The position numbers were made by a program, and so were the translations under genes. A stretch of 64,000 bases of DNA, taken from the NCBI GenBank assembly GCA_041397365.1, contig JAWKWT010000005.1:255181-319180 (forward strand), written 5' to 3'. The notes beneath the pieces are model-generated. The model searched no databases. It saw only the letters and a program-made list of their open reading frames with translations, and was not told the origin of the DNA. This document shows, piece by piece, positions 37,776 through 46,681 of this stretch. The DNA is from P52-10 sp041397365. GTDB lineage: Bacteria > Pseudomonadota > Alphaproteobacteria > Rhizobiales > Xanthobacteraceae. How positions within the stretch are numbered: the stretch's first letter is position 1; each line of letters starts with the position of its first letter.

Positions 37776-38318
37776 TTGCGATCTCATCTGCGGCAGACAA
37801 CGGCCGCCGCCCACGCCCAACTGGACGCCATCGTCGGTTCGTTCGTCAGCCTTCAAGACTACGGCCGCTATTTGCAGCATCTTCTGGCGTTTCGCGAACC
37901 GATCGAGACGGCCGTGCTCAGCGCCCGGCCGCTGGAAAAGCTGAACTTTCATTTCCACCCGATCGCGAGCGCGATCCGCGCGGACATGATCGATCTGGGA
38001 CTGCCCGCGTCTCCTCCCCGCCAGGTCGATATCGCCCAACTTGCCGTCACCGACACGTCGGAGTTGCTCGGCACGCTTTACGTGCTTGAAGGGTCGGCGC
38101 TCGGCGCTCGCGTGCTCTACAAACGCGCGCAGGCGCTCGGCCTTTCGGCGCATCATGGAGCACGCCACCTCGCGCTGCAGGCCGAAGACCGAACGAGCTG
38201 GCCCGCGTTCCTTGCGATCCTCGATGCGCACGATCCGTTGGAGACGGAGCGAACGGCGGTTGCTTCGGCTGCTGCGTTCGATCTCGCTCTTGCGGCATTC
38301 TCGGAGTCATCCCCATGA
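37776..38318 (+). CDS. bphO: Biliverdin-producing heme oxygenase (BphO)
   Basis: Bacterial heme oxygenase, about 180 aa, opening heme to biliverdin, the chromophore needed by the phytochrome encoded next. The proximal histidine is in TTAAAHAQLDAIVG near the N-terminus, and the family-typical GTLYVLEGSALGARVLYK follows in the middle. No ATG fits: the TTG at 37776 with GGGAG six bases upstream gives the right N-terminus (LRSHLRQTTAAAH), whereas the frame continues 32 codons further upstream without family features. Its stop overlaps the phytochrome start (ATGA), indicating coupled translation. Confidence 0.88.
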   Translation: MRSHLRQTTAAAHAQLDAIVGSFVSLQDYGRYLQHLLAFREPIETAVLSARPLEKLNFHFHPIASAIRADMIDLGLPASPPRQVDIAQLAVTDTSELLGTLYVLEGSALGARVLYKRAQALGLSAHHGARHLALQAEDRTSWPAFLAILDAHDPLETERTAVASAAAFDLALAAFSESSP

Positions 38319-40888
38319 ACGTCGCCCAACGCATCGACCTCACCAACTGCGACCGTGAGCCGATTCATATTCCCGGCAGCATCCAGCCGCACGGCTGCCT
38401 GCTGGCCTGCGATGCGATGGCGCGCACCGTGCTGCGCCACTCGCAGAATGCTTCCGACGTGCTGGAATGCACCGGCGAACTCATCGGGCAAAAATTGGAG
38501 GCCATTCTCGGCGAGGACGCGGTACACACGATCCGCAACGCCATGCCGCGCTCGACCGATGCTTCGCGCCCAGCACTGATCTTCGGGCTCGCGCTGCCCA
38601 ATGGCCTCAATTTCGACATTGCAGTGCATGTCTATAAATCGACGACGATCATCGAAGTCGAGCCGGCGCTCGCAGACGCCTCGCATCCGCTGGAGCTGGC
38701 GCGCACGCTGATCGAGCGCATCATCTCGCTCGACACCATCGAACGACTGACGCGCGATACTGCCCGGCTGCTTCAAGCCTTGCTGCGCTATGACCGGGTG
38801 ATGGTCTATCAGTTCGCGCATGACGGCGCGGGAAAGGTCATCAGCGAGTCCCGGCGTGGCGACCTGGAAAGCTTCCTCGGCCAGTACTTTCCCGCGAGCG
38901 ACATTCCGCAGCAGGCGCGGGCGCTGTATCTGCGCAACACGATCCGCGTCATCTCCGACGCAAACTGCATTCGCATCCCCATTATCCCGGAAATCGACGC
39001 ATCGGGCGAGCCGCTTGATCTGTCTTACGCGCATCTGCGCAGTGTCTCACCGATCCATTGCGAGTATCTGCGCAACATGGGCGTCGGCGCTTCGATGTCG
39101 ATCTCGATCATCGTCGACGGCGAGTTGTGGGGATTGATCGCCTGCCACCACTACCAGCCCCGCACGCTGACGATGACCGAACGGGTCGCCGCCGAAATGT
39201 TCGGGCAGTTCTTTTCGCTGCACCTGTCCTCATTGCGACAGAAGCAGAAATTGCAGGCCGCTACGCGGGCGCGCCAGTCGCTCGACCGCTTCCTGCGGCT
39301 GACGGCCCGCGCGGCCGACATCTCGGAGGTGCTGCGCGACAACCTTCCTGAATTCGCTTCGCTGGTCCCCTGCGACGGCGTAGGCATCTGGCTGCGCGGA
39401 CGATGGTACTGTACCGGGGCAACGCCGCCTGAATCGGAAATAGGGCAACTGGCGGCGCTGGCGGAGACGGTAACAGGAGGACGAGTCTGGGCGACGCACA
39501 GGCTGTCCGGCTACATCCTGGGCGCGGATGCGTATGCCGATCAGGCATCCGGCGTGCTGATGATCCCGTTGTCCCAGCAGCCGCGCGACTATCTATTTTT
39601 CTTCCGCAAGGAAATCGTTCAGACGCTGGATTGGGCCGGCAATCCGGAGAAGCTGTACCAGAGCGGCCCGCTCGGAGACCGGCTGACGCCGCGCAAGAGT
39701 TTCGCCATCTGGAAGGAAACCGTGCGTCGCCAGTCGGCACCGTGGACCGAGGCAGAGCGCGAGATCGCGGAGGCGACCCGCGCCGCCCTGGTCGAGGTGG
39801 TTTTGCATCAGAATGAATTGCTTGAGGACGAACGAACCAAAGCGGATGTCCGCCAGCGGATGCTGAACGAGGAGTTGAACCATCGCATCAAGAACATCCT
39901 CGCCGTCATCCGTTCGCTGGTCACCGCACCGAACCACGCCGGCCAGAACATCGAGAGCTATGTCGACACGCTGCGCGGTCGCATTCAGGCGCTGGCCTAT
40001 GCACACGATCAGGTGTCGCGCGGCGATGGCGGCGGCGCGTTTGGCGACCTGCTTCAGGCCGAACTGACGCCTTATCGCACGGCCGAGGCCACGATTAGGA
40101 TGGAAGGTCCGCCGGTGTGGCTGGACGCGCGCGCTTTTTCGGTGATGGCGCTCGTACTGCATGAGCTCGCTACCAACGCCGCGAAATACGGCGCACTCTC
40201 CCGCGCAGGGGGCGAATTGGCGGTACGCTGGCGCTCGAGCGATATCAGCGGCTGCGAGATCGAGTGGGTGGAGAGTGGCGGACCGCGGGTGACGCCACCA
40301 AGCCGACGCGGCTTCGGCACTGTACTGATCGACCGTAGCGTTCCTTACGATCTCGGCGGCGACAGCAATCTCAGCTATCTCCCTGAAGGACTCCATGCCA
40401 GCTTCCGCATTCCGGCAAAGTACGTCGCTGCCGGTTCAGCTTCACCGGCCCGTGCGCCGCGCCGCCCGCAACCCGGCGAAGCGACTCTCGCAGGCCGTGA
40501 CTATGGCGAAGCGCGTGTGCTGATCGTCGAGGATCAGATGCTGATCGCGATGCATCTGGAGGAAATCCTCGCCAAGGCCGGCATTCGCGCGATTGACACG
40601 GCCGGCTCCTCCGTCGAAGCCATGGAAAGGTTGCGCTCGGCTGCGCCGGACATGGCCATCCTCGACGTCAATCTCGGCACCGAAACGTCCGAAGCGTTTG
40701 CGCGAGAGTTGCGCCGCCGTGGCATCCCGTTCGCCTTCGCAACGGGTTACGGCGATACGACGACGGTCGCCCGCGCGTTTCCGGACGCGCCGGTGGTGCG
40801 CAAGCCCTACGAAGCGCCGAATATCGTCGCCGCGCTCGACCGGCTGCTCGAAATGGCAAGGCCGCAACTAGACTCACCCGCGCCGTAA
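38315..40888 (+). CDS. bphP: Bacteriophytochrome hybrid sensor kinase (PAS-GAF-PHY-HWE kinase-receiver)
   Basis: Red/far-red light receptor kinase, 857 aa. The biliverdin-binding cysteine is Cys12 (NCDREPIHIPGSIQPHGC). The GAF domain has PASDIPQQAR (193-202) with the chromophore Asp, and the HHYQPR stretch near 278; the PHY tongue motif is PRKSF (459-463). The kinase is of the HWE type: phospho-accepting His523 in LNHRIKN, N-box HELATNAAKYGAL (616-628) and WVE (651-653). A C-terminal receiver domain follows, with the acidic pair Glu739-Asp740, Asp784 and Lys830. This architecture is that of Agrobacterium Agp2-like proteins, some of which are bathy phytochromes; that spectral type is only inference. 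No output regulator lies next to it. Confidence 0.95.
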   Translation: MNVAQRIDLTNCDREPIHIPGSIQPHGCLLACDAMARTVLRHSQNASDVLECTGELIGQKLEAILGEDAVHTIRNAMPRSTDASRPALIFGLALPNGLNFDIAVHVYKSTTIIEVEPALADASHPLELARTLIERIISLDTIERLTRDTARLLQALLRYDRVMVYQFAHDGAGKVISESRRGDLESFLGQYFPASDIPQQARALYLRNTIRVISDANCIRIPIIPEIDASGEPLDLSYAHLRSVSPIHCEYLRNMGVGASMSISIIVDGELWGLIACHHYQPRTLTMTERVAAEMFGQFFSLHLSSLRQKQKLQAATRARQSLDRFLRLTARAADISEVLRDNLPEFASLVPCDGVGIWLRGRWYCTGATPPESEIGQLAALAETVTGGRVWATHRLSGYILGADAYADQASGVLMIPLSQQPRDYLFFFRKEIVQTLDWAGNPEKLYQSGPLGDRLTPRKSFAIWKETVRRQSAPWTEAEREIAEATRAALVEVVLHQNELLEDERTKADVRQRMLNEELNHRIKNILAVIRSLVTAPNHAGQNIESYVDTLRGRIQALAYAHDQVSRGDGGGAFGDLLQAELTPYRTAEATIRMEGPPVWLDARAFSVMALVLHELATNAAKYGALSRAGGELAVRWRSSDISGCEIEWVESGGPRVTPPSRRGFGTVLIDRSVPYDLGGDSNLSYLPEGLHASFRIPAKYVAAGSASPARAPRRPQPGEATLAGRDYGEARVLIVEDQMLIAMHLEEILAKAGIRAIDTAGSSVEAMERLRSAAPDMAILDVNLGTETSEAFARELRRRGIPFAFATGYGDTTTVARAFPDAPVVRKPYEAPNIVAALDRLLEMARPQLDSPAP

Positions 40889-40972
40889 GAAACAGGCCCG
40901 GTTTCGCACGCCCCGCCCGAACGGGACGGAAATCCGTTACGCCCGTCCCCGGATCGCTTTAAACTGGCGACC

Positions 40973-42236
40973 ATGACTCAGCCTGCCAGCCCGATCCCCG
41001 TTTCCGCCGAGGCCGCGCGCCGCATCTGGCTGCACGCGCAGAGGCTCGATACGCGCGAGCCCTTCGGCGCGGGACCGCAGGCGGTGGCCGAGGCGGTACG
41101 CCATCTCGGTTACGTCCAGATCGACACCATCAACGTCATAGAGCGCTGCCATCATCACATCCTGTTCTCGCGCATTCCCACCTATCGCCGGGTGGATTTG
41201 CGGCAGGCTCAAAGCGGCGACAAAAGCGTGTTCGTTCACTGGACGCATGCGCTCGCTTACGTGCCGGCGCAGGATTTTCCGCATTTCATCGCCGACATGC
41301 GGCGCATCCGCCGCGCCGGCCATCGCTGGCTGCAAACCGTGACGCCGGCCGATCTGCGCAAGGTGATGCGGCTGGTGCGCGAGGCACCGCTCTCGATCCG
41401 CGACATCGACGACGACGTACTGCGCGAGAAGGATCACGCCTGGGCGAGCCGCAAGCCGTCACGCCGGGCGCTGCAACTCGGCTTCTTTTCCGGCGCGCTG
41501 ACGGTCAGCGAGCGCAACGGCATGCTGAAGATCTACGATCTGACGCAGCGGCATTTCGGCTGGGAGCGATGGCCGCGCGCGGCGACGCCGGCCGAGACCA
41601 CCGCCTATCTTCTGGACCGCGCCTTGCGCGCGCAAGGCATCGTCAGCCTCGATTCGATCTGCCATCTCGACGCGCCGCGCAAGGCTGCGGTGGCGAAGCT
41701 GATCGCCGCCCGCGTGCGGCGGGGCGAACTGGCGCCGCTGGCGCTGGAGGGCGCGGGCGCAGGTCTGGGCGCGGCCCGAGACGCTGGAGCTTCAATCGGC
41801 CCCGCCCTGCGACCTCGTGCATATCCTGTCGCCCTTCGATCCGCTGATGATCCAGCGCAAGCGGACCAAGCTGATGTTCGGCTACGATCACAAATTCGAA
41901 GCCTATGTGCCGAAGGACAAGCGCCAGTTCGGCTATTTCGCGCTGCCGGTGCTGGCCGGCGAAAACATCGTCGCCGCCATCGACCTGAAGACCGACCGGG
42001 CCGCCGGCTGCCTGCGGATTCAGCAATGGAGCTGGATCGGCGATGCCGGAAAGCGGAGCGAGGCGGGCCTTCGCAAGGTTTTGAAGCCGCGGCATCGAGG
42101 AAGAACGCACCGGTTCGAGCGGTTTCAACTGGCGATTGACGGCCGGACCGCGCGATGGTCCGAGGCTTTGGGCAGAGCGGCCATGCCGGTCGATTTTGCA
42201 TGTCAACGGCTGCCTGCGCGAGAAAAATGCGCATGA
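40973..42236 (+). CDS. YcaQ-like winged-helix protein, possible DNA cross-link glycosylase (frameshifted)
   Basis: YcaQ/AlkX family (HTH_42), whose E. coli member unhooks DNA interstrand cross-links. Recognisable blocks are LGYVQIDTINVIERCHHHIL, the following RIPTYRR, the FVHWTHALAYVP segment, and after the break CDLVHILSPFDPLMIQRKRT, KLMFGYDHKFEAYVPK and ENIVAAIDLKTDR. A one-base change near 41752-41763 moves the frame; further small indels near 42090-42105 blur the C-terminus, so the end at 42236 is uncertain (a stop at 42139 in the first frame is an alternative). The first half alone lacks the conserved C-terminal region, so I annotate one gene. Confidence 0.8.
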
Positions 42237-42325
42237 ATTCCCCCTGCATCAGATCATCGCGGGCGCCACGCGGATCAGGCTCAAGAACCGGCGCGCAGGA
42301 TACTGAGATCGAGGATATTGAGACC

Positions 42326-43351
42326 ATGAAAGTCGGCGTTTTCCTGTTTCACGAGTCCCGCGACCCCCTGCTGGACGGCCAGACGATCCATGAGGCGATC
42401 CGGCGAGGCGCAGCTCGCCGAGGAGCTGGGCATGGATGCGGTGTTCCTGGCCGAGCATCATCTCTCGACGGCAACTGCGTCTATGTCGATCCGCCGGCCT
42501 CGCGGCGGCGCTGGCAATGGCGACGAGCCGCATCAAGCTGGCTTCGCGGTGCTGCAAACCTCGCTCTACCATCCGCTGCGCATGGCCGAACAGATTTCGC
42601 TGATCGACCAGCTCAGCCGCGGCCGGCTGATCGTCGGCCTCGGCCGGGGCAGCCTCGTCAACACCCACGAATACACCGGCTACCAGATCGACCCGGACTC
42701 GGCGCAGGAGCGTTTCGAGGAGATCGAGCAGATTCTGCTGAAATGCTGGAACGGCGAGAAGGTCCAGCACGCCGGCAAATACTGGAACTTCGAAATTCGA
42801 TGCTGCGGCCGCGGCCCTTCCAGTTGCCGCATCCGCCGCTGCTGCGCTCCGTTGCCTCGGAAGCCTCGCTCTCGGCGCAGGCGCGGCAGGGTCGCCCGGT
42901 CATCATGGCGGCGGCCACTGCGAAGGGCGCTGCGCGCAACATCGAGGTCTATCGAAAGGCCGCGAGCGAAGCCGGCATCAGCCCGAGCAAGACTGACGAG
43001 GCGATCGCGCAGTGCTGGGTGGCGCGGACCGTCGCTCGCGCCGACCGACCAGGAAGCCCACGATGTCGGCATGCCCTATTTCCGCGCGATGCAGACCTAT
43101 CGCGCGGCGCAGAGCACGGCGGCGTTCGAGGCCCGCGCCGCCAAGGCCAACGCGCAACCGAACCTGCCGGTTCTGGTCGGCGCGCTTCGGAAACCATGCT
43201 TGAGGACTTCACCTCGCTGGCGGCGACCGAATCGGCGGCTGCATCGTCCGCTTCAACCGGCCCGATGCCGGCCGAGTTCTCCACGCGCGCGCTGAAGCTG
43301 TTCATGCAGCACATCGCGCCGGAGATCACCAAGCAGCGCGTGCCGGCGTAA
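42326..43351 (+). CDS. Luciferase-like (LLM) flavin-dependent monooxygenase, heavily frameshifted
   Basis: Bacterial-luciferase-fold flavin monooxygenase, about 340 aa if repaired. In order across frames: MKVGVFLFHESRDPLLDG, AQLAEELGMDAVFLAEHH, VLQTSLYHPLRMAEQISLID, GRLIVGLGRGSLVNTHEYTG, ERFEEIEQILLKCW, RPFQLPHPPLLRSVASEAS, then DEAIAQCW and an ordinary C-terminus ending ITKQRVPA. Frame changes are visible near 42400, 42465-42530 (local, self-correcting), 42800, 43040 and 43185. The fragments are collinear, none is missing, and composition is even, which favours sequencing error over decay; a true pseudogene cannot be excluded. The substrate is unknown. Confidence 0.75.
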   Translation: MKVGVFLFHESRDPLLDGQTIHEAIRRGAARRGAGHGCGVPGRASSLDGNCVYVDPPASRRRWQWRRAASSWLRGAANLALPSAAHGRTDFADRPAQPRPADRRPRPGQPRQHPRIHRLPDRPGLGAGAFRGDRADSAEMLERREGPARRQILELRNSMLRPRPFQLPHPPLLRSVASEASLSAQARQGRPVIMAAATAKGAARNIEVYRKAASEAGISPSKTDEAIAQCWVARTVARADRPGSPRCRHALFPRDADLSRGAEHGGVRGPRRQGQRATEPAGSGRRASETMLEDFTSLAATESAAASSASTGPMPAEFSTRALKLFMQHIAPEITKQRVPA

Positions 43352-43361
43352 GTTTTTATTG

Positions 43362-43410
43362 GAGCATGATCTTTTCCGAAAACCGGTTTCCACTTTTCGG
43401 GATCATGCTC
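43362..43410. repeat. Dispersed palindromic repeat, family A
   Basis: Forty-nine-bp palindrome GAGCATGATCTTTTCCG ... TTTTCGGGATCATGCTC with ACCGGTTT at the centre, 11 bp after the luciferase-like gene and before the convergent DUF1993 gene. It is the most symmetrical of the four copies. Confidence 0.88.
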
Positions 43411-43465
43411 TGCCGGCGCACGCCTTCTTCATCAACAGAGCTGAAGGCTCACGCAGCCTTCAGCC

Positions 43466-43969
43466 TCAGGCGTCCCATGAAATCCCGCCGACCGGCACGC
43501 CCTTGTGCCGCAGTGATGTCGTAGGCGGTGTGGCGTGGAAATAGAAATTCGGCAGCGAGAACGACATCAGGAACCCTTCGGCCGTGAACGGCATCGAACG
43601 GTCGCCGATCCTGAACACGATATCGCGGCCGGCCAGCGCATTGACCTCGTCCGGCTTCAGCGCCGACAGCGCCGCGCTCGCATCGTCCACCAGCTTCTGT
43701 AGCGCCGCGTAATCGAGCGCCGGATCGACCACCGGCGGCCTGAACTCGCCCTTCTTCACCCCCTCGATCGCGCCCAGCGAGTGGTGCGCGATGGAGACGA
43801 CCTGGCTGCGCAGCGGCCACATGTCGCCCGCGAGCCGCGTCTCGACGATCGTCTCCGGATCGACGCCGTTTTCGCGGAAATGCGCCAGGCCCTTGTTGAG
43901 GTAGCCGCTGACGCCGCCGAGGATTTGCAGATAATTCGCGACGCTCGCATCATAGAGCGTGAAAGCCAT
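43466..43969 (-). CDS. DUF1993 domain-containing protein
   Basis: DUF1993 family protein, 167 aa, of unknown function; the fold is probably a DinB-like helical bundle. Blocks seen are YLQILGGVSGYLNKGLAHF near the N-terminus, MWPLRSQVVSIAHHSLGAIE with potential metal histidines, and the C-terminal SFSLPNFYFHATPPTTSLRH (adjoining). The ATG at 43969 is preferred over the longer frame from 44074, which would run through the divergent leader element. It is transcribed away from that element. Confidence 0.82.
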   Translation of the reverse strand: MAFTLYDASVANYLQILGGVSGYLNKGLAHFRENGVDPETIVETRLAGDMWPLRSQVVSIAHHSLGAIEGVKKGEFRPPVVDPALDYAALQKLVDDASAALSALKPDEVNALAGRDIVFRIGDRSMPFTAEGFLMSFSLPNFYFHATPPTTSLRHKGVPVGGISWDA

Positions 43970-44059
43970 GGATCGTCTCCCATAAGCATGTTGTTGCCGC
44001 GACAAGGTTCCCACACGCCGCGACAATTGCAACCGGCAAGCTGCGGCATGCGTGCAATC

Positions 44060-44090
44060 TTGCATCCGCGGCAACCTCGCGCCATATTAT
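44060..44090 (+). promoter_or_regulatory. Candidate sigma-70 promoter for the leader element
   Basis: TTGCAT (44060-44065) and TATTAT (44085-44090) with 19-bp spacing, placing a start near 44097, eleven bases ahead of the unusually perfect Shine-Dalgarno sequence. The spacing is slightly long, so confidence is moderate. Confidence 0.5.
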
Positions 44091-44122
44091 GCGAACCGTC
44101 AACAACGAAAGGAGGTGATCTA

Positions 44123-44164
44123 GTGTCTCATTCGAAACGCTGTCACCTCGCTGGGGTCGCCTGA
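44123..44164 (+). CDS. Putative 13-residue leader peptide
   Basis: GTG-started frame MSHSKRCHLAGVA one base after the perfect ribosome site, giving SD-to-start spacing of about 5 bp. It is too short for standard gene calling. Its codons contain the TCACCTC segment that can fold back on the ribosome site, so ribosomes translating it would disrupt that hairpin. No run of a single amino acid suggests a sensed amino acid. Translation is not proven. Confidence 0.5.
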   Translation: MSHSKRCHLAGVA

Positions 44165-44220
44165 TAAGTTCGACTGAACTTCTCTTGGCGCCTCAGCGCC
44201 AGGACCAGCGAGTTTGAAGG

Positions 44221-44257
44221 AAAGGCGCATCGGAACTTCCGGTGCGCCTTTCTGTTT
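44221..44257 (+). terminator. Terminator closing the leader element
   Basis: GGCGCATCGGAA pairs with TTCCGGTGCGCC (one G-U pair), followed by TTTCTGTTT. It lies 57 bp after the mini-ORF and about 100 bp before the next coding start. Confidence 0.85.
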
Positions 44258-44353
44258 CGCGAAACTTGGCTGTGCGTGCGCAACGCAAATCCACCACAAG
44301 CATTGCCGAAACAGGCGAGCGTGATAAAAGGCGCGGCCTTGAAGGAGCATCGC

Positions 44354-45058
44354 TTGGCCAGATCGACGACACGAAAAGCTGCAAAGGCAAAACCCGCAAA
44401 GCCCGCCGCCGCGAAGAAGACCGCGCGCGCCGTGGCACGCCCTGCCGCGAAGGCTGCGAAGAAAAGCGCTTCGCCGGCGAGAGCCAAAGCGGTGAACGCG
44501 AAGGCGTCCGCAGGAAAGCCGCTCGTCGAGAAGACGACCCGTGCAAAAGCCGCCCGTGTAAGCACCGCGACCGCAAAGAGCACAAGCGTCAAGCCGGCCG
44601 CGGCCAAATCCACCCGTTCCAAATCCACAAGCGCCAAGACTGCGAGCATCAAGACTGCGAGCATCAAGGCGGCCAGCGTCGGCGCTGCGGCGATCGAAGC
44701 CGTTCGCTCCGCCGTCGCTGAGAAACCAGCGGCTGAACCTGTCGCCGCGCCTGCGCCGACGCCGATCGTCCGCAGCATGAAGCAGCCGGACGCGCAGCCC
44801 CTGAGCCTGCCGGAAAAACCTGCTGCCACAATCGCCAAGCCCGCATCGAAGCCGAACATCGTCAGCGCAAAGCCGCCGCCGCCCCGCGCGGACATTCCGC
44901 CGACGGAAGGCTTCACGCTTCTCGTCGACGGCCATTTCAAGAACCAGTTCGACGATCTCGCCCGCGCAAAGGCCGCCGCCTGCGATCTGCTCGGCCGCTT
45001 TCCGATGCTCCGGGTCGAGGTTTACGACGCAGCCAGCAAGACGCGGCTTCCGGTCTGA
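44354..45058 (+). CDS. Histone H1-like Lys/Ala-rich protein with conserved C-terminal domain
   Basis: Protein of 234 aa. Its first two thirds are a Lys/Ala/Ser/Pro-rich tail (RSTTRKAAKAKPAKPAAAKK and onward), like bacterial histone H1-like proteins that coat DNA. Residues about 195-234 are ordinary sequence (FTLLVDGHFKNQFDDLARAK ... GRFPMLRVEVYDA), possibly a small alpha/beta domain. I choose the TTG at 44354 with AAGGAG six bases upstream; the longer GTG frame from 44276 would add unlikely sequence running back to the terminator. DNA binding is inferred from composition only. The leader element upstream may control it. Confidence 0.65.
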   Translation: MARSTTRKAAKAKPAKPAAAKKTARAVARPAAKAAKKSASPARAKAVNAKASAGKPLVEKTTRAKAARVSTATAKSTSVKPAAAKSTRSKSTSAKTASIKTASIKAASVGAAAIEAVRSAVAEKPAAEPVAAPAPTPIVRSMKQPDAQPLSLPEKPAATIAKPASKPNIVSAKPPPPRADIPPTEGFTLLVDGHFKNQFDDLARAKAAACDLLGRFPMLRVEVYDAASKTRLPV

Positions 45059-45160
45059 ATTCCCGATCCGGTCGCGATGATTCGAGACAGTTTCGTTACC
45101 CCTCGTTCATAAAGCTGGCGCACCATCGCGCGCAGGCGTCCTTGTCCTAAGGAGCAGCGC

Positions 45161-45343
45161 ATGACAGAGAAGCCGACCTTCGTCGATACGATCCGGGAAG
45201 CCACCCGCCAGAACCGGCGGCGGACCCTCATCCGCGCGCCCCAGCCTTCGGAGGAGGATCGGCCGCGCATGAGCCGCTGGCCGCCGCCGCGCCAGAAGGA
45301 ATGGCGGCTGGCGATGCTGAAGCCGTGGAAAGACCGCGACTGA
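45161..45343 (+). CDS. Small hypothetical protein, 60 aa
   Basis: Unrecognised 60-residue basic protein (MTEKPTFVDTIREATRQNRR ... PPPRQKEWRLAMLKPWKDRD). It has an excellent AAGGAG ribosome site 7 bp before the ATG, which is the main reason to believe in it. There is no signal peptide or membrane segment, and many Arg, Lys and Pro residues. It stands alone about 100 bp after the histone-like gene on the same strand; no function is proposed. Confidence 0.5.
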   Translation: MTEKPTFVDTIREATRQNRRRTLIRAPQPSEEDRPRMSRWPPPRQKEWRLAMLKPWKDRD

Positions 45344-45513
45344 CCTCGGCGGCCAAACCTCGTATCAAGACAGCCTCCCATCAAGACAAGCCTCGCATGA
45401 AGAACAGTCCGGGCATGGACGGCGACCCTCCGTCCGTGCGAATGTGACCGCGCGCAACAAGCAAGAAAACCCCCGCGCCCGGAACGCCCTGCTCTTCTGC
45501 CGAGGTCCCATTC

Positions 45514-46679
45514 ATGTCGATCAAGAATCGTGCGTATATCGCCGGTGCGTTCGAGCACCCGACCCGTCACGCCCCGGATAAATCGCTGGTCCAGCTGCAC
45601 GCCGAATGCGCCATCGGCGCGCTCGCCGATGCCGGTCTCAGCAAGAATGACATCGACGCCTTCTATTACGCCGGCGACGCCTCCGGCATCAGTGCGATGT
45701 CGCTAGTCGATTATCTGAACCTGAAAGTCCGCCATGTCGACGGCACCGAGACCGGCGGCACCTCCTATCTCCTTCACGTGTCGCATGCAGCCCAGGCGAT
45801 CGCCGCCGGCAAATGCAACGCCGCGCTGATTACGCTCGCCGGCCGTCCGCGCTCGGAAGGCCACAGCGGCGCGGCCCCGCGCGCAACCGAGGCGCAGGTG
45901 CCCGAATCGCAGTGGGAATCCCGTTCTCGGCCACCACCGTCAATCTCTACGCGCCGTGCGCGCAGCGGCATATGTATGAGTTCGGCACCACGCCGGAGCA
46001 GCTCGCCTGGGTGAAGGTCGCCGCTTCCCATCACGCGCAACACAACCCGAATGCGATGCTGAAGAACGTCGTCACGGTGGAGGAGGTGCTCGCCTCGCCG
46101 ATGGTGTCGTCGCCGCTGCATCGCCTCGATTGCTGCGTCGTCTCCGACGGCGGCGGCGCGCTGATCGTCACAAGGCCGGAAATCGCCAGATCGCTGAAGC
46201 GGCCGCTGGTTTCGGTGCTCGGCGCGGGCGAGGCGATCAAGGGCCAGAATGCCGGCGAGATCGACCTGATGCATTCGGGCGCGGCGATCGCCGGGCCGAT
46301 CGCATTTGCCGAGGCGGGCGTGACGCCGGCCGACATCAAATATGCGTCGATCTATGACAGCTTCACCATCACCGTCATCATGCAGCTCGAAGATCTCGGA
46401 TTCTGCAAGAAGGGCGAGGGCGGAAAGTTCGTCGCCGACGGCAATCTCATTTCCGGCGTCGGCAAGCTGCCGTTCAACACCGACGGCGGCGGATTGTGCA
46501 GCAACCACCCCTCGAACCGGGGCGGCATGACCAAGGTCATCGAGGCGGTGCGGCAGTTGCGCGGCGAAGCGCATCCGGCGCTGCAAGTGAAGAATTGCGA
46601 TCTGGCGCTCGCGCAAGGCACCGGCGGGCGGCTCGGCAGCCGCCACGGCAGCGGCACGCTCATCATGGAGAGGCAGTAA
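45514..46679 (+). CDS. Thiolase-like acetyl-CoA acetyltransferase / lipid-transfer protein (one frameshift)
   Basis: Thiolase-superfamily protein of the SCP2-thiolase/lipid-transfer group, about 387 aa. N-terminal part: NRAYIAGAFEHPTRHAPDKS, HAECAIGALADAGLSKNDID, GTETGGTSYLLHVSHAAQAI. After a frame change near 45895-45920 it continues IPFSATTVNLYAPCAQRHMY, CCVVSDGGGALIVTRPE and GGGLCSNHPSNRGGM. This branch usually works with a DUF35 OB-fold partner, whose gene starts 2 bp downstream. The pair may cleave or form acyl-CoA in side-chain catabolism. The break is most likely a sequence error. Confidence 0.85.
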
Positions 46680-46681
46680 TC

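Larger units (their letters stand above)
44097..44257 (+). ncRNA. Structured leader or small RNA with perfect anti-16S complement, mini-ORF and terminator
   Basis: This 160-nt element contains AAAGGAGGTGATCT (44108-44121), the exact complement of the usual 16S rRNA 3' end, followed by a 13-codon frame. GAGGTGA (44112-44118) can pair with TCACCTC (44143-44149) inside that frame, hiding the ribosome site and placing the start codon in the loop. A second hairpin (TGGCGC-CTCA-GCGCCA, about 44186-44201) and a terminator follow. It could be an attenuator for the downstream histone-like gene or an independent RNA. I know no named family for it. Confidence 0.6.

Noticed and set aside
43362..43540. 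Short protein-coding frame beginning inside the palindromic repeat
   Set aside because: The peptide (HDLFRKPVSTFRDHAL type) is simply the translation of the family-A repeat; similar false frames arise at its other copies.
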